64,000 nucleotides of DNA from Caenimonas soli (GTDB taxonomy: Bacteria; Pseudomonadota; Gammaproteobacteria; Burkholderiales; Burkholderiaceae_C): positions 1 to 64,000 of the forward strand of contig NZ_JABJVV010000019.1 of NCBI RefSeq assembly GCF_013155545.1, in the 5' to 3' direction. The notes under the pieces are model-generated. The model did not search any database. It had not been told where the DNA came from and saw only the letters and a list, made by a program, of their open reading frames with translations. Below are positions 44,865-52,951 of the stretch, piece by piece. Position 1 is the first letter of the stretch. The number at the start of each line of letters is the position of its first letter. The translations under genes and the position numbers were made by a program.

Positions 44865-45350
44865 ATGGCCCAGACCACCACGCCTCGTTTCGCCGCCGAT
44901 GCCATGCTTGGCCGGCTGGCGCGCTGGATGCGGGTGCTGGGCTTCGACACCACCTACGACGCTGAGCTTGCCGATCCCGACCTGGTGCGGCTGGCGAAAG
45001 ACGAGGGACGGGTCCTGCTCACGCGCGACAGGCATCTATTACGGGAACTGCGGCCCCGGCTTGCTCACGAAATTCGCCAGGACGCACCGCTGGAGCAACT
45101 GCGGGAACTGGTCACTGCGCTGGATCTTGCGGCGCCGGCGGAGCTTTTCACTCGCTGCATGCTTTGCAACACCTTGCTGCCGCCGCCGCTCGACGAGGAA
45201 GCGGCGGAACGGCTGCTACCGCCCGGGGTGCGCGGAATCCCAGGACCGGTGCGGCGCTGCCCTGTATGCGGCAGGATCTATTGGCATGGATCGCATGTGC
45301 GCCGCATGCGGGACGCGTTGGAGCGGGCGGTGCCCGGCTGGCTCATTTAG
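44865..45350 (+). CDS. Mut7-C RNase domain protein
   Basis: The 161-residue protein has the Mut7-C domain of the PIN-like group: RFAADAMLGRLARWMRVLGF, ADPDLVRLAKDEGRVLLTRD and RHLLRELRPRL, with conserved acids expected to bind metal. A zinc ribbon with CMLCN and CPVCGRIYWHGSH ends it. The group is predicted to be nucleases. The ATG at 44865 starts the similarity. The protease gene converges on it eight bases downstream of its stop. Confidence 0.9.
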   Translation: MAQTTTPRFAADAMLGRLARWMRVLGFDTTYDAELADPDLVRLAKDEGRVLLTRDRHLLRELRPRLAHEIRQDAPLEQLRELVTALDLAAPAELFTRCMLCNTLLPPPLDEEAAERLLPPGVRGIPGPVRRCPVCGRIYWHGSHVRRMRDALERAVPGWLI

Positions 45351-45357
45351 AAAAACG

Positions 45358-47412
45358 TCAGGGCCTGGATGCCGTGGCACTGGTGGTGTGGTTGCTGCCC
45401 GGTTGATAGGTAATCGGCCCGATGACGTTGGTCACGGTAAAGGTCGTACTGGCCTTGCGTTTGGAGATGTTGCCGCTGGTCACGCTGCATTGCCCGTTCG
45501 TGGTGGTGCAGGAAGAAGTCCCGCTGAAGCCATCGCTCCAGGTGCCGCTGATCGTCGCGGCCGGCTGGGACAACCCTTCGCCGGTGTAGTGCAGCGTGAT
45601 GGTGATCGTTGCCTTCCACCCGTTCTTCACGGCAGTACTGCTCGGGGTCATGGTTTCCACATGCACCGCTGGATTGCCGGCAACGGTGGCGAGCGGACCG
45701 GTCGAAAGGTCCAGAAAGAAACTCCCGCCCTTGCCCAGGTTGCCGCTGTCGCTGGCCGGAAAAACCTGGATCGTGTAGTTCCCCGCCACGGTGGGCATCG
45801 CATGCAGTGTTTCCTGGCGACCCATGGCTCCGCATTCGTTGCCGGCCAGGCAAGTGCTTTCGGCCAGCACCACGCCGTTGGGGTCCATCAGTCTGGCTTC
45901 GAGGTCCGGGTCCCACTGTTCCCCGAAACAGATGCCTAAGAGGAACAGCGTGCACTTGACCTGTCCGTTGATGGTGACGGCCGCGCCGATGGGAACGCCG
46001 AGGTCGGCGGCGGCTATCGGGAAGCTGTGAGTCCAGAGGCCGTGATCCGCCACGCTCGCCGAAATGCGCTGGTAGGCCGGAAATATGGTCGGCTCGTAAC
46101 TTGCCACGCCCTTGCTCTTCGCCACGAAGGCGTAGCCGTCGATCAATCCAGCGCCCCAGTCGTTGTCCTTGCCGGGGGGGCCGCGGTCCTGCGCTGTCGA
46201 TTCCAGGTTCTGGCGCACCTGCGTGGGTGACATGGGCCCCGCCTGCAGCCCCAGGGCGATCGTGCCGGCGACGAAGGGTGTCGCCATCGAGGTGCCGCTG
46301 TACGTGACGTAGCCGTTGACGGTACCGGCTTTCGCGGCCGTGATGCTATGGCCGGGCGCGCAGATGTCGGGCTTGATGCGGCCGTCCAGTGTCGGTCCGC
46401 GGCTGGAAAAGGGCGTCAGATAGATGCCGTCCGAGTGGTTGGGCGAGCCCGGCGGCGCCGAGCGGTCGGCACATGCCCCGACAGTGATGGCTTGGGCCGC
46501 TGCGCCGGGGGCGCCCACCGTACCCGGCGCATCGCCGGAATTGCCGGCGGCAACCACGACGACGACGCCGCTGGCCACGGCCGCGTTGGCGGCCCGGCTC
46601 AGCGCGTCATCGCCATCCGAGGCCGCCGCGGTGCCCAGGCTCATTGAAATGATGTGAACGCTTTGCGCCACGCACCATTCGATTCCGGCGATCACCTGGC
46701 TTTCCGAACCGGAGCCAGATGCATTCAGCACCTTGGCGGCATGGATGGCGACGCCCGGGGCCACGCCCCTGTAGCGGTCCGCGCCGGAGCCGCCCGTGCC
46801 GTCGCCGAACGCGATCGATGCCACGTGGGTGCCGTGACCGTTGTCGTCATAGGCCTCCGTCGCGCCATTGACCGCGTCATAAAAGGGAATCGCGGCGACG
46901 GTGTTCAACTGCTCGTGATTGCGGTCCACACCGGTATCGACGATGCAGCCCCGGATGCCGGTGCCGCTGACGCCGAAGCTCGCCCGGGCGGTATCGATGC
47001 CAAAGTCGGGCCGGGCGGCATCCAGCTTGATCGATACGGGCGCATCCTCCTCGATTCGAAACACCCCCGCTCGCTGGGTCAGCGCCCGGATCTGGGCCGC
47101 GGTCATCGTGGCCGCAAAGCCGTTGATGATCTTGAACTCGCGGTGGAGTGTGAAAGGGCCCACCGCCTGGCGGGCGGTTGCCGCATTGCCGGGCCCGTCG
47201 TGGGTAACGATGACCCGGAACAGGTCGCCCGGCCGGGCCGTCGCCAAGGATGCCTGCAAGCCGTCCGAAATGCGGTCGTTGTCGCGGTCGGCGAGGCGCC
47301 CAGGCCGGGCGGCACTGGGATCCGGCGGCGGTCGAGAAGAGTCGGGCAGCGTCGCTGCCGAGATGGCGCCAACAAACAACCACAGACCCCCCAGCACGGC
47401 GTAATTGCGCAT
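45358..47412 (-). CDS. Secreted subtilisin-like serine protease (S8)
   Basis: The 684-residue precursor has a signal peptide (residues 1-20) and a Pro/Asp-rich segment with a calcium-loop-like DRDNDRISDG at 42-51. A propeptide-like domain at about 64-130 precedes the S8 catalytic domain. The triad is Asp159 (CIVDTGVDRNH), His193 (NGHGTHVAS) and Ser375 (GTSMATPF), with oxyanion Asn291 (AAGNSGD). After the domain, about 250 residues form beta-rich, Thr/Ser-rich extensions ending in PGSNHTTSATASRP. The ATG at 47412 has an AAGGAG site. Export by Sec and self-processing are expected. Confidence 0.95.
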   Translation of the reverse strand: MRNYAVLGGLWLFVGAISAATLPDSSRPPPDPSAARPGRLADRDNDRISDGLQASLATARPGDLFRVIVTHDGPGNAATARQAVGPFTLHREFKIINGFAATMTAAQIRALTQRAGVFRIEEDAPVSIKLDAARPDFGIDTARASFGVSGTGIRGCIVDTGVDRNHEQLNTVAAIPFYDAVNGATEAYDDNGHGTHVASIAFGDGTGGSGADRYRGVAPGVAIHAAKVLNASGSGSESQVIAGIEWCVAQSVHIISMSLGTAAASDGDDALSRAANAAVASGVVVVVAAGNSGDAPGTVGAPGAAAQAITVGACADRSAPPGSPNHSDGIYLTPFSSRGPTLDGRIKPDICAPGHSITAAKAGTVNGYVTYSGTSMATPFVAGTIALGLQAGPMSPTQVRQNLESTAQDRGPPGKDNDWGAGLIDGYAFVAKSKGVASYEPTIFPAYQRISASVADHGLWTHSFPIAAADLGVPIGAAVTINGQVKCTLFLLGICFGEQWDPDLEARLMDPNGVVLAESTCLAGNECGAMGRQETLHAMPTVAGNYTIQVFPASDSGNLGKGGSFFLDLSTGPLATVAGNPAVHVETMTPSSTAVKNGWKATITITLHYTGEGLSQPAATISGTWSDGFSGTSSCTTTNGQCSVTSGNISKRKASTTFTVTNVIGPITYQPGSNHTTSATASRP

Positions 47413-47516
47413 TTGGCATCTCCTTCTTCCCGGGACCGCGCCACTGCAGACAGGCACAAGCTATAGGCTGACCCATCCGCCGGTGCAATACATCCAACGG
47501 TGTACCTGATCCATAG

Positions 47517-48587
47517 TCACATCCCGGCAGCAAGCCGAAACTCGGCCGGACTGGCCCCCGTCCACTGGCGGAACGCCCGAATGAAACTCTTCTCGTTGCG
47601 AAACCCCACCGCCGCCGCCACCTGTTTCACCGGCTTCCCGCTGCGGTAGAGCAATTCCTTCGCGCGTTCGCAGCGCACCTCGTCCTTCAACTCTTGCAGG
47701 CTCGCGCCTTCCTCCTTGAGCTGCCGGTGCAAAGTGCGTGCCGACATGTGCAGCAGCTCGGCAATACCCTCCGCGCTGTGCGTTTGCTCCGGATGCGCCG
47801 TCAGGGCCTGCCGCACCTGCTGCACCAGCAGCCGATCGCGCCGGTATTGCAGCACCGTGAGCGGCAGCGCGCGCTGCAGCATCTGCTTCAGCGCCTTCTC
47901 GTCGCGGCGCAGCGGCAGGGCCAGGTAGCGGGCATCGAAGCGAATCTCGGCGCGCGCGGCATCGAAGGTCGGCGGGCCGGGAAACATGAAGCGATACGCC
48001 TCGGCGTGCGGCGGCGCGGGAAAGGGGAAGCGCGCGGCCAGCAGTGGAATGCGCGAATCGATGTACCAGCTGGCCAGGCCGTGGATGTTGCGCAGCACGT
48101 GCACCAGGCAGAACTCGCGCGCCGCTTGCCCGTGGCGGCCCAGATCGGCACGTTCCTCGATGACGATGGCCGCGCCTGCAGCGCTTTCCAACAGCTCCAG
48201 GTGGATGTCCTGCGTCAGCAGTGCATGGTGCCGGCACCAGCGCTTCAGCGCGACGCCCAGGTCGGGCGAGGTCAGCGAGGCGCGTGCCAACATGCCGTAG
48301 CTGCCCCAGGGGAGTTTGCGGCTGAATGCGCCGAGGCCTTCGTCATCCAGCTCCTGCATGGCCGCGCCGGACAGAACCTCCATCTGATGCGCCGTGATAC
48401 GGGCATCGATTTGCTGTAGTTTAGATGGCGTGATCTGTGCCAGTCCCAGGGCGTCGGCCGGGTTCTGTCCCTGGCGCTGGTAGGCCGCCACCATAACTCG
48501 GGCAAAGGCCATGGGTGTGGCGGCGGAAGGAGGGACCGCAGCTTGGCGGGAGGCGGCGCGTGGCATCCGCCAAGTCTGCAACACCAT
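47517..48587 (-). CDS. AraC family transcriptional regulator (OruR/arabinose-operon type)
   Basis: The 356-residue protein has an N-terminal AraC_binding/Arabinose_bd-like domain (about 40-240). A C-terminal helix-turn-helix pair follows, with GIAELLHMSARTLHRQLKEE and VKQVAAAVGFRNEKSFIRAF. It is divergent from the methylcrotonyl-CoA carboxylase beta gene across 89 bases. That position suggests control of the leucine-type operon, in contrast to the LiuR-like regulator near liuA. The ATG at 48587 is used; a second ATG seven codons later is possible. Confidence 0.93.
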   Translation of the reverse strand: MVLQTWRMPRAASRQAAVPPSAATPMAFARVMVAAYQRQGQNPADALGLAQITPSKLQQIDARITAHQMEVLSGAAMQELDDEGLGAFSRKLPWGSYGMLARASLTSPDLGVALKRWCRHHALLTQDIHLELLESAAGAAIVIEERADLGRHGQAAREFCLVHVLRNIHGLASWYIDSRIPLLAARFPFPAPPHAEAYRFMFPGPPTFDAARAEIRFDARYLALPLRRDEKALKQMLQRALPLTVLQYRRDRLLVQQVRQALTAHPEQTHSAEGIAELLHMSARTLHRQLKEEGASLQELKDEVRCERAKELLYRSGKPVKQVAAAVGFRNEKSFIRAFRQWTGASPAEFRLAAGM

Positions 48588-48676
48588 GGCAGGATTTGCA
48601 ACCTTGCTGGCGACGGATGAGGCAGCGCGAACAGGGCCGCCGCGCTACGATGCCCGGAACCACGCGAGAACACGAC

Positions 48677-50284
48677 ATGCCCGCTTTGGAGACACAACTC
48701 AATCCCCGGTCCGCCGACTTCCAGGCCAACGCCGCCGCCATGCGCGCCCTGGTGGAAGACCTGAACGCCCAGATCGCCAGGGCCGCCGCCGGCGGCGGCG
48801 ATATTCCCCGGGCCCGCCATGTGGCGCGGGGCAAGCTGCTGCCGCGCGACCGGGTCCAGATGCTGCTGGACCCCGGCACGCCGTTCCTGGAACTGGCGCC
48901 GCTCGCCGCGCACGGCATGTACAACGGGGATGCGCCCTGCGCCGGGGTGATCGCCGGCATTGGCCGTGTCAGCGGCATCGATTGCGTGATCGTCTGCAAC
49001 GACGCCACGGTGAAAGGCGGCACCTACTACCCGATGACGGTGAAAAAGCACCTGCGGGCGCAGGAAGTGGCGCAGCAGAACCGCCTGCCCTGCATCTACC
49101 TGGTCGATTCGGGCGGCGCCAACCTGCCCAATCAGGACGAGGTGTTTCCCGATCGCGACCATTTCGGCCGTATCTTCTACAACCAGGCCAACCTCAGCGC
49201 GCAGGGCATCGCCCAGATCGCGGTGGTGATGGGTTCCTGCACGGCCGGCGGTGCCTATGTGCCGGCCATGAGCGACGAAACCATCATCGTCAAGAACCAG
49301 GGCACGATTTTCCTGGGCGGCCCGCCGTTGGTGAAGGCCGCGACCGGCGAAGTGGTGACCGCCGAGGACCTGGGCGGCGGCGACGTGCACACGCGCCTGT
49401 CGGGCGTCGCCGACCACCTGGCGCAAAACGACATGCATGCATTGGCGCTGGCGCGGCAGGCCGTGGCCACGCTGAACCGGGGCAAGGATGTGGCGGTGGA
49501 ATTGCGCGAGCCCCGGCCGCCCAAGTTCGACACCAAGGAGCTGTACGGCGTGGTGCCGATCGACGTGCGCAAGCCGTACGACGTGCGCGAGATCATCGCC
49601 CGCATCGTCGACGGCTCCGAGTTCCACGAGTTCAAGCAGCGCTTCGGCATCACCCTCATCTGCGGCTTCGCCCATATCGAAGGCATGCCGGTGGGCATCA
49701 TCGCCAACAACGGCATCCTGTTCAGCGAATCGGCGCAGAAGGGCGCGCACTTCATCGAGTTGTGCTGCCAGCGCAAGGTGCCGCTCATCTTCCTGCAGAA
49801 CATCACCGGCTTCATGGTCGGCCGCAAGTACGAGAGCGAAGGCATCGCCCGCCATGGCGCCAAGATGGTGACGGCGGTGGCCACGGCCAGCGTGCCGAAG
49901 TTCACCGTGATCATCGGCGGCAGCTACGGCGCGGGCAACTACGGCATGTGTGGCCGCGCCTATTCGCCGCGCTTCCTCTGGATGTGGCCCAACGCCCGCA
50001 TCTGCGTCATGGGCGGCGAGCAGGCTTCGTCAGTGCTGGCCACCGTGCGGCGCGATGCGATCGAGGCCAAGGGCGGCAGCTGGAGCACGGAGGAGGAAGC
50101 CGCTTTCAAGCAGCCGCTGCTCGACCAGTTCGCCGAGCAGTCGCATCCCTATTTTTCCAGCGCGCGGCTGTGGGACGACGGCGTGATCGATCCCGCCGAC
50201 ACGCGCCGGGTGCTGGCGCTGGGCCTGTCGGCCTCGCTCAACGCGCCCATCCCCGAGCCGAAGTTCGGCGTCTTCCGCATGTAA
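48677..50284 (+). CDS. liuB: Methylcrotonyl-CoA carboxylase beta subunit (carboxyltransferase)
   Basis: The 535-residue carboxyltransferase transfers CO2 from biotin to 3-methylcrotonyl-CoA in leucine breakdown. Characteristic segments are CNDATVKGGTYYPMTVKKHL, DSGGANLPNQDEVFPDRDHF and GGSYGAGNYGMCGRAYSPRF. The ATG at 48677 starts the family-like N-terminus (MPALETQLNPRSADF). Geranyl-CoA carboxylase beta subunits are close relatives, but HMG-CoA lyase and methylglutaconyl-CoA hydratase nearby favour the leucine route. It is followed by a repeat element and an acyl-CoA dehydrogenase. Confidence 0.94.
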   Translation: MPALETQLNPRSADFQANAAAMRALVEDLNAQIARAAAGGGDIPRARHVARGKLLPRDRVQMLLDPGTPFLELAPLAAHGMYNGDAPCAGVIAGIGRVSGIDCVIVCNDATVKGGTYYPMTVKKHLRAQEVAQQNRLPCIYLVDSGGANLPNQDEVFPDRDHFGRIFYNQANLSAQGIAQIAVVMGSCTAGGAYVPAMSDETIIVKNQGTIFLGGPPLVKAATGEVVTAEDLGGGDVHTRLSGVADHLAQNDMHALALARQAVATLNRGKDVAVELREPRPPKFDTKELYGVVPIDVRKPYDVREIIARIVDGSEFHEFKQRFGITLICGFAHIEGMPVGIIANNGILFSESAQKGAHFIELCCQRKVPLIFLQNITGFMVGRKYESEGIARHGAKMVTAVATASVPKFTVIIGGSYGAGNYGMCGRAYSPRFLWMWPNARICVMGGEQASSVLATVRRDAIEAKGGSWSTEEEAAFKQPLLDQFAEQSHPYFSSARLWDDGVIDPADTRRVLALGLSASLNAPIPEPKFGVFRM

Positions 50285-50285
50285 A

Positions 50286-50366
50286 CATGGGCCCCCACGT
50301 TCACATTCGTTCTCTGCCCCCCGAGGGGGCGCATGCCTCCCTAGAGGCGGCTCGTCGGGAGGCATG
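50286..50366 (+). repeat. Intergenic repeat with GC-rich hairpin, copy 1
   Basis: The sequence between liuB and the next gene begins CATGGGCCCCCACG and contains the core CTGCCCCCCGAGGGGGC. That core folds as GCCCCC-CGA-GGGGGC (50316-50330). A second copy lies at about 56790-56873 in opposite orientation. The two share a common 17-base core and flanking words (CCCCCACG, TTCG, GGCGG). Such elements are common between genes in Comamonadaceae; an effect on RNA stability or attenuation in the operon is possible. Confidence 0.75.
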
Positions 50367-50369
50367 ATC

Positions 50370-51509
50370 ATGTCCAATACTTCCATTTACGACAACCCCG
50401 ACCACGAGCTGCTGCGCGACCAGGTCGCGAAGTTCATCGCCAAGGAAGTCGAGCCGCACGCCGCTGTCTGGGAAGAGCAGGGCTTCGTTCCGCGCGAGGT
50501 GCTGCGCCGCATGGGCCAGGCCGGCCTGTTCGGGTTGATGTACGAGGGCGCGTATGGCGGCGCGGAGGCCGACGCGCTCACCAACCTGGTGTTCGCAGAG
50601 GCCCTGTCGCAATCCACCTTCGCCGGTTTCATCATCACCGTGCTGGTCCACACCGACATGGCCAGCCCGCACCTGCATCACGCGGGCAATGCGGCGCAGA
50701 AGGAGAAGTACCTGCGCCGCGTGATTGCCGGCGAGCTGATCACGGCGGTGGGCATCACCGAGCCGGGCGCGGGTTCCGACGTGGCGGGCATCCGCACGAC
50801 GGCCAAGCGCGAAGGGAATGAATGGGTGCTCAACGGCACCAAGATGTTCATCACCAACGGCGTCCACGCCGACCTGTATTTCATCGCCGCCAAGACCGGC
50901 ACCGGCAAGCGCGACATGTCCATGTTTATCGTGGAAAAGGGCACGCCGGGCTTTTCCGTGGGGCGGGCGCTCAAGAAGACCGGCTGGCTGTCGTCGGATA
51001 CCGCCGAGCTGATTCTCGACAACGTGCGCATCCCCGCCGGCAATCTGCTGGGCGAAGAGGGCCGGGGCTTCTATTCGGTGATGAAGAACTTCCAGACCGA
51101 GCGCATAGCGCTGGCTGCCATGGCCGTGGGCCACTGCCAGCAGGCGCTCAAGCTCACGCTGGACTATGTGCGGCAGCGCCAGGCCTTCGGCGAGGTGCTG
51201 TGGAGCCAGCAGACCATCCGCCAGCGCCTGTCGATGCTGGACGCCAAGACCCGTGCCGCGCGACAATTCATGTATCACTGTGCCTGGCGCGTCACGCAGG
51301 GCCACGACATCGTGCAGGATGTGTCGATGCTGAAGGCGCTCACCGGCGAGCTCGTCAATGAAGTGGTCCAGACCTGCCAGCAGTTCCACGGCGGCATGGG
51401 CTACATCCGCGAGACCGCTATAGAACGGCTCTGGCGCGATGCCCGGGTGCTGGCCATCGGCGGCGGCGCCACCGAAGTGATGCTGGAAGAAGTAGCCAAG
51501 CGCTACTGA
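50370..51509 (+). CDS. Acyl-CoA dehydrogenase
   Basis: The 379-residue flavoprotein carries ITEPGAGSDVAGIRTTAKRE and KMFITNGVHADLYFIAAKTG for FAD and substrate. The acidic residue in NFQTERIALAAMAVGH occupies the middle position used by isovaleryl- and long-chain-type enzymes, and QFHGGMGYIRETAIERLWRD lies near the end. The ATG at 50370 has a GGGAGG site at spacing seven, better than the ATG six bases earlier. It lies between carboxylase beta and the hydratase, so it may act on branched acyl-CoA; citronellyl-CoA-type specificity is an alternative. Confidence 0.93.
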   Translation: MSNTSIYDNPDHELLRDQVAKFIAKEVEPHAAVWEEQGFVPREVLRRMGQAGLFGLMYEGAYGGAEADALTNLVFAEALSQSTFAGFIITVLVHTDMASPHLHHAGNAAQKEKYLRRVIAGELITAVGITEPGAGSDVAGIRTTAKREGNEWVLNGTKMFITNGVHADLYFIAAKTGTGKRDMSMFIVEKGTPGFSVGRALKKTGWLSSDTAELILDNVRIPAGNLLGEEGRGFYSVMKNFQTERIALAAMAVGHCQQALKLTLDYVRQRQAFGEVLWSQQTIRQRLSMLDAKTRAARQFMYHCAWRVTQGHDIVQDVSMLKALTGELVNEVVQTCQQFHGGMGYIRETAIERLWRDARVLAIGGGATEVMLEEVAKRY

Positions 51510-51519
51510 AGGGATTTCC

Positions 51520-52299
51520 ATGAAACACCTTGAACTGCGTTTCGAATCCGGGGTGGCGACCGTCACGCTCAATCGCCCGGAAGTGCGCAACGCATTCAGC
51601 GACGAGGTCATCACCGAGTTGACTGCAGTCTTCCTGGAACTGGCGGAGCGCGAAGAGGTTCGTTGCATCGTGCTGGCCGCCAACGGCACGGCATTCTGCG
51701 CCGGGGCCGACCTGAACTGGATGAAGCGCATGGCGGACTACGACCGTGCCGAGAACCTGGCCGACGCCGAAGCCTTGGCCCGGATGATGCGCGTCATCTA
51801 CGAATGTCCCAAGCCCACCATCGCCCGCATCCAGGGCGACGTGTACGCGGGCGGCACCGGCCTGGTCGCGGCCTGCGACGTCGCGGTGTCGGTGGACACC
51901 GCCCAGTACTGCCTGAGCGAGGTGCGGCTGGGGCTGATCCCGGCGACCATCAGCCCCTACGTGATCCGCGCCATGGGTCCGCGCGCCGCCCATCGTTACT
52001 TCCTTACCGCCGAGCCCTTCGGCGCGGCCGAGGCCTTGCGCATCGGATTCGTGCACGAGGTGGTGGGGGCGCAGGAGCTCGATGCGAAGGTGGCCGCCAT
52101 CGCGCAGACGCTGGTGAGGAACGGCCCCGCGGCGGTGAAGGCCTGCAAGCAGCTGCTGCACGACGTGGCGGGCCGGAAGATATCAACGGCGCTGATCACC
52201 ATGACCGTGGAAGGCATCGCCGACATCCGCGTCAGCGACGAGGGCCGCGAAGGCGTGCAGTCGTTCCTGGAGAAACGCAAGCCCTCGTGGCTGCTCTAG
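51520..52299 (+). CDS. liuC: Methylglutaconyl-CoA hydratase (enoyl-CoA hydratase family)
   Basis: The 259-residue crotonase-fold protein hydrates 3-methylglutaconyl-CoA to HMG-CoA. It has the oxyanion region VLAANGTAFCAGADLNWMKR and the second loop IQGDVYAGGTGLVAACDVAV, with the conserved CLSEVRLGLIPATISPYV. The long AYD-rich insertion (MADYDRAENLADAEALARMM) is typical of methylglutaconyl-CoA hydratases. Together with liuB, liuD and liuE in one strand run, the leucine pathway role is well supported. Confidence 0.93.
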   Translation: MKHLELRFESGVATVTLNRPEVRNAFSDEVITELTAVFLELAEREEVRCIVLAANGTAFCAGADLNWMKRMADYDRAENLADAEALARMMRVIYECPKPTIARIQGDVYAGGTGLVAACDVAVSVDTAQYCLSEVRLGLIPATISPYVIRAMGPRAAHRYFLTAEPFGAAEALRIGFVHEVVGAQELDAKVAAIAQTLVRNGPAAVKACKQLLHDVAGRKISTALITMTVEGIADIRVSDEGREGVQSFLEKRKPSWLL

Positions 52300-52308
52300 G
52301 CCTGCAAC

Positions 52309-52944
52309 ATGGACGCCTTGCGCAATCTCGTCGACGCACCCCAGGTGCTGGCGCTGGCGGCTGCGCTCGGATGGGCCAGCGGCATCCGGTTGTACGCGGC
52401 GGTGCTGCTGGCCGGCGCGGCCGGCTACATGGGCTACATCGATTTGCCGCACGGCTTGAAGGTGCTGCAGCACCCGGCCGTGCTGGCGGCCAGCGGCTTC
52501 ATGTGCTTCGTCGAATTCTTTGCCGACAAGATCCCGTTGCTGGACTCGCTGTGGGACACGGTTCATACGGTGATCCGCATCCCGGCGGGCGCGGCGCTGG
52601 CCGCTGCCGCCTTCGGCGCGGACAGTCAGGCGATGGCCTGGATGGCTGCGCTGCTGGGGGGCGGTTTGGCGGCCGCCAGCCACACCGCCAAGATGACCAC
52701 GCGAGCGGCCGTGAACACCTCGCCCGAACCATTCTCCAATGTCGCGGTGTCGCTTTTCGAAGATGGGTTCGTCATCTTCATGCTGTGGCTGTCCGCCACG
52801 CACCCGGTGATCTTCGCCGTCGCCCTGGTCCTGACCCTGATCCTGGCCGTGGTGCTGATGGTGATGCTGATCAAGTTCCTGCGTGTCGTATTCCGCCGAG
52901 TGAACGATTTTTTCGCGGGCAAGCGCTCGCCCCAAGGAAGTTAG
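52309..52944 (+). CDS. DUF4126 domain membrane protein
   Basis: The 211-residue integral membrane protein has several hydrophobic segments and the recognisable features GWASGIRLYAAVLLAGAAGY, SGFMCFVEFFADKIPLLDSL and GGGLAAASHTAKMTTRAAVN of the DUF4126 family. The function is unknown. It lies between liuC (nine bases upstream) and liuD (seven bases downstream), so it is part of the same operon-like run. Confidence 0.88.
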   Translation: MDALRNLVDAPQVLALAAALGWASGIRLYAAVLLAGAAGYMGYIDLPHGLKVLQHPAVLAASGFMCFVEFFADKIPLLDSLWDTVHTVIRIPAGAALAAAAFGADSQAMAWMAALLGGGLAAASHTAKMTTRAAVNTSPEPFSNVAVSLFEDGFVIFMLWLSATHPVIFAVALVLTLILAVVLMVMLIKFLRVVFRRVNDFFAGKRSPQGS

Positions 52945-52951
52945 GACCCCA

